From: Candidatus Vogelbacteria bacterium
Lineage (GTDB): Bacteria > Patescibacteria > Paceibacteria > UBA9973 > UBA12445
Direction: 5' to 3'
NCBI GenBank assembly: GCA_016201425.1
Contig: JACQCW010000095.1
Coordinates: 1-6,203, forward strand
DNA length: 6,203 nt
Shown here piece after piece: positions 1 to 4,579 of the stretch. Within the stretch, counting starts at the first letter, position 1. Each line of letters starts with the position of its first letter. The position numbers and the translations under genes are program-made. Below the pieces are notes generated by a model. That model ran no database searches. It was not told the origin of the DNA and saw only the letters and a program-made list of their open reading frames with translations.

Positions 1-344
1 ATAGTGTAAAGTTGCCTGATCAAGTATTAAAGAATGAAAATATTTTAGACATGGGACCAAAGTCACTTGAGCTTTTAGAGAAGATGATCGACGACTCAAA
101 ATATATTTTGTGGAATGGACCAATGGGTAATTTCGAAAAAGGTTTAAAGCAAATCACGGAGGATTTAGCGGTGTATCTTTCTAGGTCTGCTGCTAAGACA
201 ATTGTCGGTGGGGGAGATACTCTGGCGGCGATTCGTGATCTTGGTCTCACCGATAAATTTACCTTCACCTCATCTGGCGGTGGCGCCATGCTCGACTTCT
301 TGGCCAATGGAACATTACCTGGGGTCGAGGCGTTGACTAAATAG
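1..344 (+). CDS. pgk: Phosphoglycerate kinase, C-terminal part (5' end outside window)
   Basis: This is the C-terminal part of phosphoglycerate kinase, the cytoplasmic glycolytic enzyme that transfers phosphate between 1,3-bisphosphoglycerate and ADP. The reading frame is open from base 3, so the gene starts upstream and about 114 codons are visible. Recognisable family motifs, in order, are DMGPKS, the nucleotide-site stretch WNGPMGNFE, the glycine-rich GGGDT loop that leads into a helix (LAAI), and the C-terminal SSGGGAMLDFLANGTLPGVEAL, which corresponds to the usual STGGGA-xLE-xL-PG-xAL ending. The gene ends with TAG at 342-344, at the normal family C-terminus, so it is intact at this end. 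A TTG at 12 is only an internal codon. The stop lies inside the 5' arm of the following terminator, so no downstream gene shares this transcript. Identification is secure; nothing can be said about the missing N-domain. Confidence 0.96.
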   Translation, partial: SVKLPDQVLKNENILDMGPKSLELLEKMIDDSKYILWNGPMGNFEKGLKQITEDLAVYLSRSAAKTIVGGGDTLAAIRDLGLTDKFTFTSSGGGAMLDFLANGTLPGVEALTK

Positions 345-368
345 TACAGATATGTTAGTCTTTTTTTT
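335..368 (+). terminator. Intrinsic terminator of pgk overlapping its stop codon
   Basis: GACTAA (335-340) pairs with TTAGTC (355-360). ATA (341-343) pairs with TAT (351-353), leaving G354 bulged, and the loop is 344-350. Eight T residues follow directly (361-368). The stem is AT-rich, but its geometry and T-tract are classic. The 5' arm contains the last pgk codons and part of the stop, so a terminating ribosome would cover the arm. Confidence 0.8.
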
Positions 369-422
369 GTAACAAAGCTCTTTTGCAATTGAAGATCAAA
401 AATGTAAATCCGTCTTACTTTG

Positions 423-490
423 AGGCGGTCGTACGCCTGAACGACTTCAGGTAAAATGATTTGCCGCTAAAGCGTGAAGCTTTGGATGGC
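423..490 (+). other. Structured 5' leader with competing hairpins before the 242-aa gene
   Basis: Several inverted repeats are packed between the pgk terminator and the start of the next gene. AGGCG (423-427) can pair with CGCCT (434-438). GTCGT (428-432) can pair with ACGAC (441-445). CCTGAA (436-441) can pair with TTCAGG (446-451). These three choices exclude one another. A separate hairpin pairs 467-473 with 479-485 (one T-G wobble) and is extended by GCC (463-465) with GGC (488-490). It ends two bases before the Shine-Dalgarno sequence. There is no T-tract, so these are not terminators. I found no convincing -35/-10 pair; TAAAAT at 452-457 is -10-like but has no -35. A regulatory role is inference. 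Confidence 0.4.
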
Positions 491-491
491 C

Positions 492-499
492 GAGGAGGT
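492..499 (+). promoter_or_regulatory. Strong ribosome binding site for the 242-aa gene
   Basis: GAGGAGGT lies 5 bases before ATG 505 and is close to a full complement of the 16S rRNA tail. It fixes the start at 505 and excludes the out-of-frame ATG at 500-502. Confidence 0.8.
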
Positions 500-504
500 A
501 TGCG

Positions 505-1233
505 ATGAAACCCATCGTGCGCCGTACTCTACATGTCAGGAAGGAGCACGAGTTGCTCCAGAAGCTCGAGACGGCCGGTCTCACTGATGAGCTTGCTCAG
601 AGGGTTATCGAATCAAAGGGCAATGCTCTTGCTGCCAAAATTGTGAAGTTGGTCGCGGACGAAAGGCCTGAGCAGAAGCCGGAGACACCGCGCAAGTTTA
701 CTGAGGCTGATCTGCCTGCGCTTTTGAATGGTGATGTCAAACTTTCCTTCTCGGAGATTGGCACAAATGCAGATTTCTGGAAATCGACGGCTGAGAAAAA
801 GGCGGGCGGATTAATTTCCAGGACCGTCATTTACTGGCTCTCAAAAGATATGGATGCTGTGAAGGCTCAAAACGCTGGCGTTGTGGTTCGGACCATCATG
901 AATTACATGCCGGATTTTAAGGTCGGCCTGTTTGTGGAGCGAGTGATGCAAAATCATCCGAATGCGAATTCCAAGTCTGCAAATACTTTTGCCGTTAGCC
1001 TGTTGGTTACGGTTAAGATTTGTGATTATCAGAAGACCCAGCCAGAGTTCTTTCTTCGGGTCAGGAACTACATGCAGGATATTCTGCGGTCTGGTAACTA
1101 CTACGGCTACAAAACTCTCAAGGACTTCTTTATTATGGCTGCAGCTGTGGATGGCGCTCGGAGCATAGATATGTCCAAGAGCTATCATGTCAACTGCACT
1201 GACTGCGGTCCGAATTGTGATTGCAAAGGCTGA
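505..1233 (+). CDS. Unrecognised 242-aa protein with a C-terminal four-cysteine cluster
   Basis: I do not recognise the family. Residues 1-52 are basic and helical (VRKEHELLQKLETAGLT, then LAQRVIESKGNALAAKIVKLV). They resemble a short helical N-terminal module I believe recurs in Patescibacteria hypothetical proteins, but that is memory, not a search result. A Pro/Glu/Lys-rich linker covers about 53-66. Residues 67-220 look like an alpha-helical globular domain, with IYWLSKDMDAV, VVVRTIMNYMPDFKVGLFVERVM, TFAVSLLVTVKICDY and FFLRVRNYMQDILRSG. The C-terminus carries H228, C231, C234, C238 and C240 in the pattern CxxCxxxCxC, a likely metal-binding or redox tail. There is no signal peptide or clear membrane segment, so it is probably cytoplasmic. 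It has a strong ribosome binding site and its own terminator, and appears monocistronic. Sampled lines show higher G+C than pgk or the rluA homologue, up to about 60% near the 5' end. The reading frame is secure; the function is unknown. Confidence 0.88.
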   Translation: MKPIVRRTLHVRKEHELLQKLETAGLTDELAQRVIESKGNALAAKIVKLVADERPEQKPETPRKFTEADLPALLNGDVKLSFSEIGTNADFWKSTAEKKAGGLISRTVIYWLSKDMDAVKAQNAGVVVRTIMNYMPDFKVGLFVERVMQNHPNANSKSANTFAVSLLVTVKICDYQKTQPEFFLRVRNYMQDILRSGNYYGYKTLKDFFIMAAAVDGARSIDMSKSYHVNCTDCGPNCDCKG

Positions 1234-1255
1234 GTTTTAGTTAGGAGGTCAACAC

Positions 1256-1308
1256 CCCGACAGATTTTTCGCCATATGTGGTGCAAATCCTGCCGGGCTT
1301 TTTATTTT
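1256..1308 (+). terminator. Long bipartite intrinsic terminator of the 242-aa gene
   Basis: The outer stem pairs CCCGACAG (1256-1263) with CTGCCGGG (1290-1297), with one A-C mismatch. After bulged C1289 the stem continues as ATTT (1264-1267) with AAAT (1285-1288). A small internal loop follows, then CGCCA (1270-1274) pairs with TGGTG (1279-1283), with one G-T wobble, around the apical loop TATG (1275-1278). C1298 and then TTTTTATTTT follow. It ends transcription from 505. Confidence 0.82.
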
Positions 1309-1322
1309 GGTAAAGAAAAGTG

Positions 1323-1353
1323 TTCAAAAAAAGTGGACAATCTATGATATTAT
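1323..1353 (+). promoter_or_regulatory. Probable extended -10 promoter for the 144-aa gene
   Basis: TGA-TATTAT at 1345-1353 is an extended -10 (TGn plus a hexamer with one mismatch to TATAAT). The only -35-like hexamer is TTCAAA at 1323-1328, 19 bases upstream, which is long. A TG-extended -10 can work with a poor -35. The predicted transcript starts near 1360, about 20 bases before ATG 1381. Confidence 0.55.
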
Positions 1354-1380
1354 AAATACGTTATTAGTTAAAAAGTAATT

Positions 1381-1815
1381 ATGAGTATAGAAGATTTCTT
1401 GAGGGGTAAAATTACACCGGTTGAGCGGACGAAGCAAGACCCACTTACTGGCAAGTCTGAGGAGGGGACTGATTTAACAGCAGAAGAAGCCAGACAAGCA
1501 AGCGAGAAACTTGTATCTTCAAGAGGGGCCACACAATCAGGTTTAGATGAAAAGCTTGCACTAAATAAATTTGTTGAATCAAGAAATGTTCCGTCTTGGG
1601 GCATGCAAGAAAAAAATGATAGTAGGGATAGGGCTGACCAGGTCGCGTTTGCCTCTCGAGTTATTGAAGAGGAAGGGTTGAAATCAGAGTTGCGTCGACA
1701 AGAAGGTGCTGATCGTGCCGATGCCACAAAGGAAGGTCAGGATCTCATAAATAGACGATTGTCAGAGGAGGCAAGTAAGCGTATAGAAAAACTTAGAAGA
1801 GACAAGAGTAGATGA
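1381..1815 (+). CDS. Unrecognised 144-aa charged helical protein
   Basis: No family is recognised. The protein is strongly hydrophilic and rich in Glu, Arg, Lys, Asp, Ser and Ala, with no cysteine and a single Trp (W73). Residues 1-30 and 45-55 look disordered. Helical stretches are likely at 33-47 (LTAEEARQASEKLV), 55-68, 82-108 (RDRADQVAFASRVIEEEGLKSELRRQE) and 110-142 (ADRADATKEGQ through EEASKRIEKLRRDK). The last could form a coiled coil, with heptad-like spacing of L/I residues. There is no signal peptide or membrane segment. The start is the only reasonable ATG, but the leader before it is A/T-rich with no Shine-Dalgarno sequence, unlike the genes on either side. It lies downstream of its own extended -10 promoter and runs convergently into the 222-aa gene, sharing the hairpin between them. 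Composition and promoter support a real gene. An adaptor or nucleic-acid-associated role is possible but unsupported. Confidence 0.75.
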   Translation: MSIEDFLRGKITPVERTKQDPLTGKSEEGTDLTAEEARQASEKLVSSRGATQSGLDEKLALNKFVESRNVPSWGMQEKNDSRDRADQVAFASRVIEEEGLKSELRRQEGADRADATKEGQDLINRRLSEEASKRIEKLRRDKSR

Positions 1816-1828
1816 AATTTTGGGTGTT

Positions 1829-1853
1829 AAAAATGGGACCGGTTTAGGGTCCC
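1829..1853 (-). terminator. Hairpin terminator between convergent genes
   Basis: GGGACC (1835-1840) pairs with GGTCCC (1848-1853) around a 7-base loop. On the minus strand the stem is followed by ATTTTT (T-tract at 1833-1829), a good terminator for the 222-aa gene. On the plus strand the stem comes 19 bases after the stop of the 144-aa gene, but the nearest T-runs are 10 or more bases away, so it is weaker in that direction. It is probably shared by both genes. A second small inverted repeat, TGTTCG (1868-1873) with CGAACA (1883-1888), spans the stop codon of the 222-aa gene. Confidence 0.7.
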
Positions 1854-1877
1854 TATGAGAATTTTGTTGTTCGTTTT

Positions 1878-2546
1878 TTAATCGAACAGTTTTCCTGGTT
1901 TTGCTTTCTTCGGCTTATCGACCGCCATAGCTTCGCTGTCGACTGGAGATGTGGTTATTCTGCTGACAGTAGAGATACCTGTTGTTTGCTCTGGTTCTGT
2001 TCTGTTTTGGTCAACAAAACGAGACTGTCGAGCGTCTTCGGTAGACTCACTCGTTCTTCCACCATAAATTTCGTTTAGTAATTTTTTAGCAAACATCTCA
2101 AGAGTTTCTCTGTCCAGCAGTTGCGGGTGACTGTTCGCAATAATTTGTTTAGCTATCCGTTCTGCTTCGTTGCGATTGCATGGTAGTGGCTTACGAAAAT
2201 TCTTAGATAGGATATCAATTCCGAAATCTTCGTATAGAGAATCGTCCTTGCCGAGAAGTTTGCTTGTTAGATGATACATATATCTGATCTCACCTCTCCG
2301 GAGGGGTCCAGGTAGATACTCCATATCAAGGAGGCTCCCAAGTTTTTGATTAACGCCCCTGAAGTTAGGATAGGCATTAGGTTCCATCTTGATTGTGTTT
2401 ATTATTGAGTCAAGTAAATGCGTTAGCTGTATCGCTTCACGGTCGTTTAGGAGTGGCTGTGGCCAGTTGCCAAGTGCCATTAATTTTATATGTAGAGCCT
2501 TAATGTCCGATAAGTTGAGGGAGTCTCTCTCTTCGTGAAAAGGCAT
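1878..2546 (-). CDS. Unrecognised 222-aa protein with a KPG[KR]LF[DE] C-terminal tail
   Basis: No family is recognised. Residues 1-163 look globular and mainly helical: LNLSDIKALHIKLMALGNW, AIQLTHLLDSIINTIK, GEIRYMYHLTSKLLGK, EAERIAKQIIANSH and LEMFAKKLLNEIYGG. There is one cysteine (C123). Residues 164-210 are a low-complexity Ser/Thr/Glu/Gln linker that is probably disordered. Residues 211-222 are a lysine-rich tail, KPKKAKPGKLFD, which matches the last residues of the neighbouring 310-aa protein (KKKEKPGRLFE). The body of the two proteins shows no obvious similarity. There is no signal peptide or membrane segment. The start at 2546 is set by an AGGAGGA sequence 4 bases upstream. The gene has its own promoter and terminator, so it is not cotranscribed with the 310-aa gene although both face the same way. 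The tail, linker and layout suggest a peptide that docks to a common partner; this is inference. Confidence 0.87.
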   Translation of the reverse strand: MPFHEERDSLNLSDIKALHIKLMALGNWPQPLLNDREAIQLTHLLDSIINTIKMEPNAYPNFRGVNQKLGSLLDMEYLPGPLRRGEIRYMYHLTSKLLGKDDSLYEDFGIDILSKNFRKPLPCNRNEAERIAKQIIANSHPQLLDRETLEMFAKKLLNEIYGGRTSESTEDARQSRFVDQNRTEPEQTTGISTVSRITTSPVDSEAMAVDKPKKAKPGKLFD

Positions 2547-2550
2547 TTAT

Positions 2551-2557
2551 TCCTCCT
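2551..2557 (-). promoter_or_regulatory. Ribosome binding site of the 222-aa gene
   Basis: AGGAGGA on the minus strand lies 4 bases before ATG 2546, a strong Shine-Dalgarno sequence that fixes this start. Confidence 0.8.
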
Positions 2558-2594
2558 GTTGTTTCAAAGTTCTTTGTTGTATATCTTCTTTTTT

Positions 2595-2623
2595 AAACTA
2601 TCACGGATATGGACGCCTGTCAA
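2595..2623 (-). promoter_or_regulatory. Promoter of the 222-aa gene (TTGACA, extended -10)
   Basis: On the minus strand, TTGACA (2623-2618) is followed by a 17-base spacer ending in TGA, then TAGTTT (2600-2595). The -35 is perfect. The -10 hexamer is weak but carries the TGn extension, as at the other promoters in this block. Transcription would start near 2588, giving a leader of about 40 bases. Confidence 0.65.
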
Positions 2624-2648
2624 TTTATGATTCTGACTACGGGGTAGT

Positions 2649-2676
2649 AAAAAAGGGATCGTTTGTGACGACCCCT
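2649..2676 (-). terminator. Intrinsic terminator of the 310-aa gene
   Basis: On the minus strand AGGGGTCGT (2676-2668) pairs with ACGATCCCT (2662-2654), nine pairs with one G-T wobble, around a 5-base loop CACAA. A T-tract follows, starting in the 3' arm and running to about 2649. It lies 15 bases past the stop and separates the 310-aa gene from the 222-aa gene. Confidence 0.8.
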
Positions 2677-2691
2677 CGTGATAGCGAAGAT

Positions 2692-3624
2692 TTACTCGAA
2701 CAGCCTCCCTGGCTTCTCCTTCTTTTTGGTTACCGTTTCTTGCGCACCAGATTCTTGGACGTCTTCCAAAGGAAGCGTGGGACCCTCAGGCACAAAAGTC
2801 GAAATTTCAACCTTCGGCCCGTAGATCAAATCGAGAACCATCTTGATCTGAAGATCGAGCATCTTTTGCATTCCTGAAACGATCTCCATGACTTGAGCCT
2901 TAAGCTTTAGAATATCTTCAGTCTGCATACCGTTTGTGAGTTGGTCCCAGTTTAGGAACTCACTAATGAGATTTCCAATACTCATCGTGGCTGTTGCCAT
3001 CTTTTCGAGGGCGGGACGAGTATAAACTGCCCTACAAATCTGTGTTGCCTCTAGCCTTGTAACGGTTCTGGCGTTGAGGAAAGGCTGCATCCGGTCATTT
3101 TGAATACAGTACTGCAAGGTTGCCTCGAGCTCTCGGATTGCGATTTCGTACGAATTGATCTTTGCTTCATTGGTTTTGTCGAGTATGGAAATATAAGCCG
3201 ACTTGAAGATCTCATAAGGGGTGCCGTAATTATAGAAGCTAGCTCTGAGGCCTTCAGAGTTAAGAAATTCTTCGAGATCGGTGCTTGTTACAACGGGATT
3301 GGTTAGGTCAGTTACAACTTCTTGGCCGGATAGGTGACGATAAAGTTTACGTGCCGATATTCTCTTTTCTTCGTCTCTCAGACTCGTTGTCGGATCATAG
3401 CTATCCTGAACGGGGTTGGTATTGGTTCCGGTCGGTAAGCTTGCCACAAGACCATTGAAAAAGTTCTTGATAGGTATACTATATACGATATTGAGAGATT
3501 CTCCTGAGAGCTTTAGCAGAGAGAAAATGTCATCTTCAGTAAGCTGATTAAGCTCCCGCGGTATTTCTCTGGTCAGCATGGCGAGATTAGCCCCAATCTT
3601 GTCTGTGTCTATATTTAGACCCAT
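2692..3624 (-). CDS. Unrecognised 310-aa protein with a KPG[KR]LF[DE] C-terminal tail
   Basis: No family is recognised. It is a mostly helical, probably cytoplasmic protein. Residues 1-62 form helices (IGANLAMLTREIPRELNQL, DDIFSLLKLSGESLNIVYSI). Residues 64-90 are a polar, proline-containing linker. A second helical region covers about 85-200 (KRISARKLYRHLSG, DLEEFLNSEGL, YEIFKSAYISILDK, SYEIAIRELEATLQYCI). A third covers about 203-268 (PALEKMATATMSIGNLISEFLNW, then ILKLKAQVMEIVSGMQKMLDLQIKMVLDLIYG), the latter a good coiled-coil or helical-hairpin candidate. Residues 270-300 are a Pro/Glu/Thr-rich linker. The last ten residues, KKEKPGRLFE, repeat the tail of the neighbouring 222-aa protein with conservative changes only. 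The start at 3624 is set by AAGGAGG 5 bases upstream. The gene has its own promoter, back to back with that of the 229-aa gene, and its own terminator. The function is unknown; a shared docking or sorting tail is inferred. Confidence 0.89.
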   Translation of the reverse strand: MGLNIDTDKIGANLAMLTREIPRELNQLTEDDIFSLLKLSGESLNIVYSIPIKNFFNGLVASLPTGTNTNPVQDSYDPTTSLRDEEKRISARKLYRHLSGQEVVTDLTNPVVTSTDLEEFLNSEGLRASFYNYGTPYEIFKSAYISILDKTNEAKINSYEIAIRELEATLQYCIQNDRMQPFLNARTVTRLEATQICRAVYTRPALEKMATATMSIGNLISEFLNWDQLTNGMQTEDILKLKAQVMEIVSGMQKMLDLQIKMVLDLIYGPKVEISTFVPEGPTLPLEDVQESGAQETVTKKKEKPGRLFE

Positions 3625-3629
3625 ATGCG

Positions 3630-3636
3630 CCTCCTT
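3630..3636 (-). promoter_or_regulatory. Ribosome binding site of the 310-aa gene
   Basis: AAGGAGG on the minus strand lies 5 bases before ATG 3624, a near-ideal Shine-Dalgarno sequence that decides the start. Confidence 0.82.
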
Positions 3637-3674
3637 GAGCGTTAGTATAGATTGTCAAAATAGTTTCTCTGTCA

Positions 3675-3703
3675 AACTTACCAGACCCTTTTACAAGAGT
3701 CAA
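3675..3703 (-). promoter_or_regulatory. Promoter of the 310-aa gene (TTGACT, extended -10)
   Basis: On the minus strand, TTGACT (3703-3698) is followed by a 17-base spacer ending in TGG, then TAAGTT (3680-3675). This matches the layout of the other promoters in the block. An alternative is TTGACA at 3675-3670 with ATCTAT at 17 bases or TATACT at 20 bases. TTTGACA occurs twice on this strand (3676-3670 and 3659-3653), 17 bases apart start to start. The leader would be about 40 bases. Confidence 0.5.
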
Positions 3704-3714
3704 GGTATGTGTGT

Positions 3715-3743
3715 TTGACTAGTACGTAACAGTATGCTAGTAT
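3715..3743 (+). promoter_or_regulatory. Promoter of the 229-aa gene (TTGACT, extended -10)
   Basis: TTGACT (3715-3720) is followed by a 17-base spacer ending in TGC, then TAGTAT (3738-3743). The -35 is the mirror image of the minus-strand -35 at 3698-3703 (AGTCAA, 11 bases, TTGACT), so the two promoters stand back to back. Transcription would start near 3750, giving a leader of about 54 bases. Confidence 0.65.
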
Positions 3744-3803
3744 AGAACTATAAAAGTGGTCATTACAGTTAAATAAAAAACCGAAAGGACAGGTTACTTT
3801 ACA

Positions 3804-4493
3804 ATGGGTAATAACAAGAGCAAAGAAACTGCTCCACCGTTTGAGATTAGTCTATTCCATCAGACTGCTACTAAGCGGTCACGGGAAATCTTAAAAGAGG
3901 ACGGCTCTGTTTCTCCCGAAAAGGACGACTTGGCCGTAAAGTTGAAGGGTAGCGGAGCGCGACTAGTCAGCGTCGATGCAGACAGCGGCCTCTTGGTTGA
4001 CGGGCGATACCTCGAGGTTCACCCTTGGGACTTTGTCCAACTTGTAGTCACGGTGAATTTGACTAGTCAGTTGTTTGTTTTGGTGCAATCTGGAGAGTTC
4101 GATTTCAAACTCAAAGAGCCGATTCGCAAGAGTTCTTTTTTCAAGAAGGCTCGCAAGGATGGGGAGAAGGGTATGACCGAAATTCCCAGCCACATATTTG
4201 ACCTGATAAATGACGAAGAGGGAAGATCGGTATATCTTGCAGCTGTCACTTTTGTTCCTGATCCAAAGCTAGAAGAGTCGTATGTGCCCCATGTCAATAG
4301 TGGCATCACGGTCGTTGAAGTTGTTAACGCTTATCTCCTGCATGTTTGGCGAGTCGGACTAGTAACTTTAGGTGGGGTGACAAGACTTGAAATTAGGAGA
4401 AAGGAAGTTGCTCGGCCTGACGGTCTTACTGGCAAAGAGGCTGACAAGGAGATGGTGAGAAAATTTGTGAGTGAGAATGGCCACGTTTTTTGA
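3804..4493 (+). CDS. Unrecognised 229-aa protein, probably beta-rich
   Basis: No family is recognised. The first 45 residues (MGNNKSKETAPP, then KRSREILKEDGSVSPEKDD) are polar and probably flexible. Residues 43-100 alternate hydrophobic and polar residues in strand-like runs: LAVKLKG, ARLVSVDADSGLLVDGRYLEV, FVQLVVTVNLTSQLFVLVQSGEFDFKL. Residues 101-125 are basic (RKSSFFKKARKDGEKG). A second part covers about 126-200 (IPSHIFDLI, SVYLAAVTFVP, GITVVEVVNAYLLHVWRVGLVTLGGVTRLEIRRKEV). The C-terminal 25 residues look helical. There are no cysteines, no signal peptide and no confident membrane segment. ATG 3804 is the only start in the open stretch after TAA. The nearest Shine-Dalgarno-like sequences, AAAGGA and AGG at 3784-3793, are 10-14 bases away, so initiation is atypical. 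It has its own promoter and terminator. It lacks the KPG[KR]LF[DE] tail of its divergent neighbour and ends in GHVF. Confidence 0.85.
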   Translation: MGNNKSKETAPPFEISLFHQTATKRSREILKEDGSVSPEKDDLAVKLKGSGARLVSVDADSGLLVDGRYLEVHPWDFVQLVVTVNLTSQLFVLVQSGEFDFKLKEPIRKSSFFKKARKDGEKGMTEIPSHIFDLINDEEGRSVYLAAVTFVPDPKLEESYVPHVNSGITVVEVVNAYLLHVWRVGLVTLGGVTRLEIRRKEVARPDGLTGKEADKEMVRKFVSENGHVF

Positions 4494-4502
4494 AGGCTTC
4501 TT

Positions 4503-4554
4503 CCCGTTCCAATGATGTTGCAGATGCGATACGTTGGAACGGGTTTTCTTTTTT
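4503..4554 (+). terminator. Long bipartite intrinsic terminator of the 229-aa gene
   Basis: CCCGTTCCAA (4503-4512) pairs perfectly with TTGGAACGGG (4534-4543). The stem is extended by T4513-G4533 and G4514-C4532. Inside it, TTGC (4518-4521) pairs with GCGA (4526-4529), with one T-G wobble, around the loop AGAT. TTTTCTTTTTT (4544-4554) follows directly. The layout matches the terminator at 1256-1308: CCCG...CGGG outer arms and a second inner stem with a 4-base loop. Confidence 0.92.
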
Positions 4555-4579
4555 GTTAAATATATTGAATAATAAATAA

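Noticed and set aside
20..388. Antisense ORF of 122 codons over the pgk end
   Set aside because: pgk on the other strand is certain, and this frame runs across its terminator.
383..410. TTGCAA (383-388) with TAAATC (405-410) as a promoter for the 242-aa gene
   Set aside because: The -10 matches consensus at only three positions and has no TG extension, so it is too weak to annotate.
841..1188. Antisense ORF of 115 codons inside the 242-aa gene
   Set aside because: It is a shadow of a well-supported gene with a strong ribosome site on the other strand. It has no promoter, no ribosome site and a protein composition without recognisable structure.
1276..1347. A 23-codon ORF (MWCKSCRAFYFGKEKCSKKVDNL) with CxxC, downstream of AGGAGGT at 1243-1249
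   Set aside because: Its ATG lies at the apical loop of a strong terminator and is 26 bases from the Shine-Dalgarno sequence. The T-tract itself forms part of the coding sequence, so it is most likely chance.
2695..2724. Tail KPG[KR]LF[DE] read as a known encapsulin cargo peptide, LPXTG sorting signal or SSB-like tail
   Set aside because: It lacks the GSL core of cargo peptides, has no LPXTG with a membrane anchor, and is not an acidic IPF tail, so none of these can be assigned.
3804..3824. MGNNKSK N-terminus resembling an N-myristoylation signal
   Set aside because: N-myristoylation is a eukaryotic modification; the context is bacterial and the resemblance is short.
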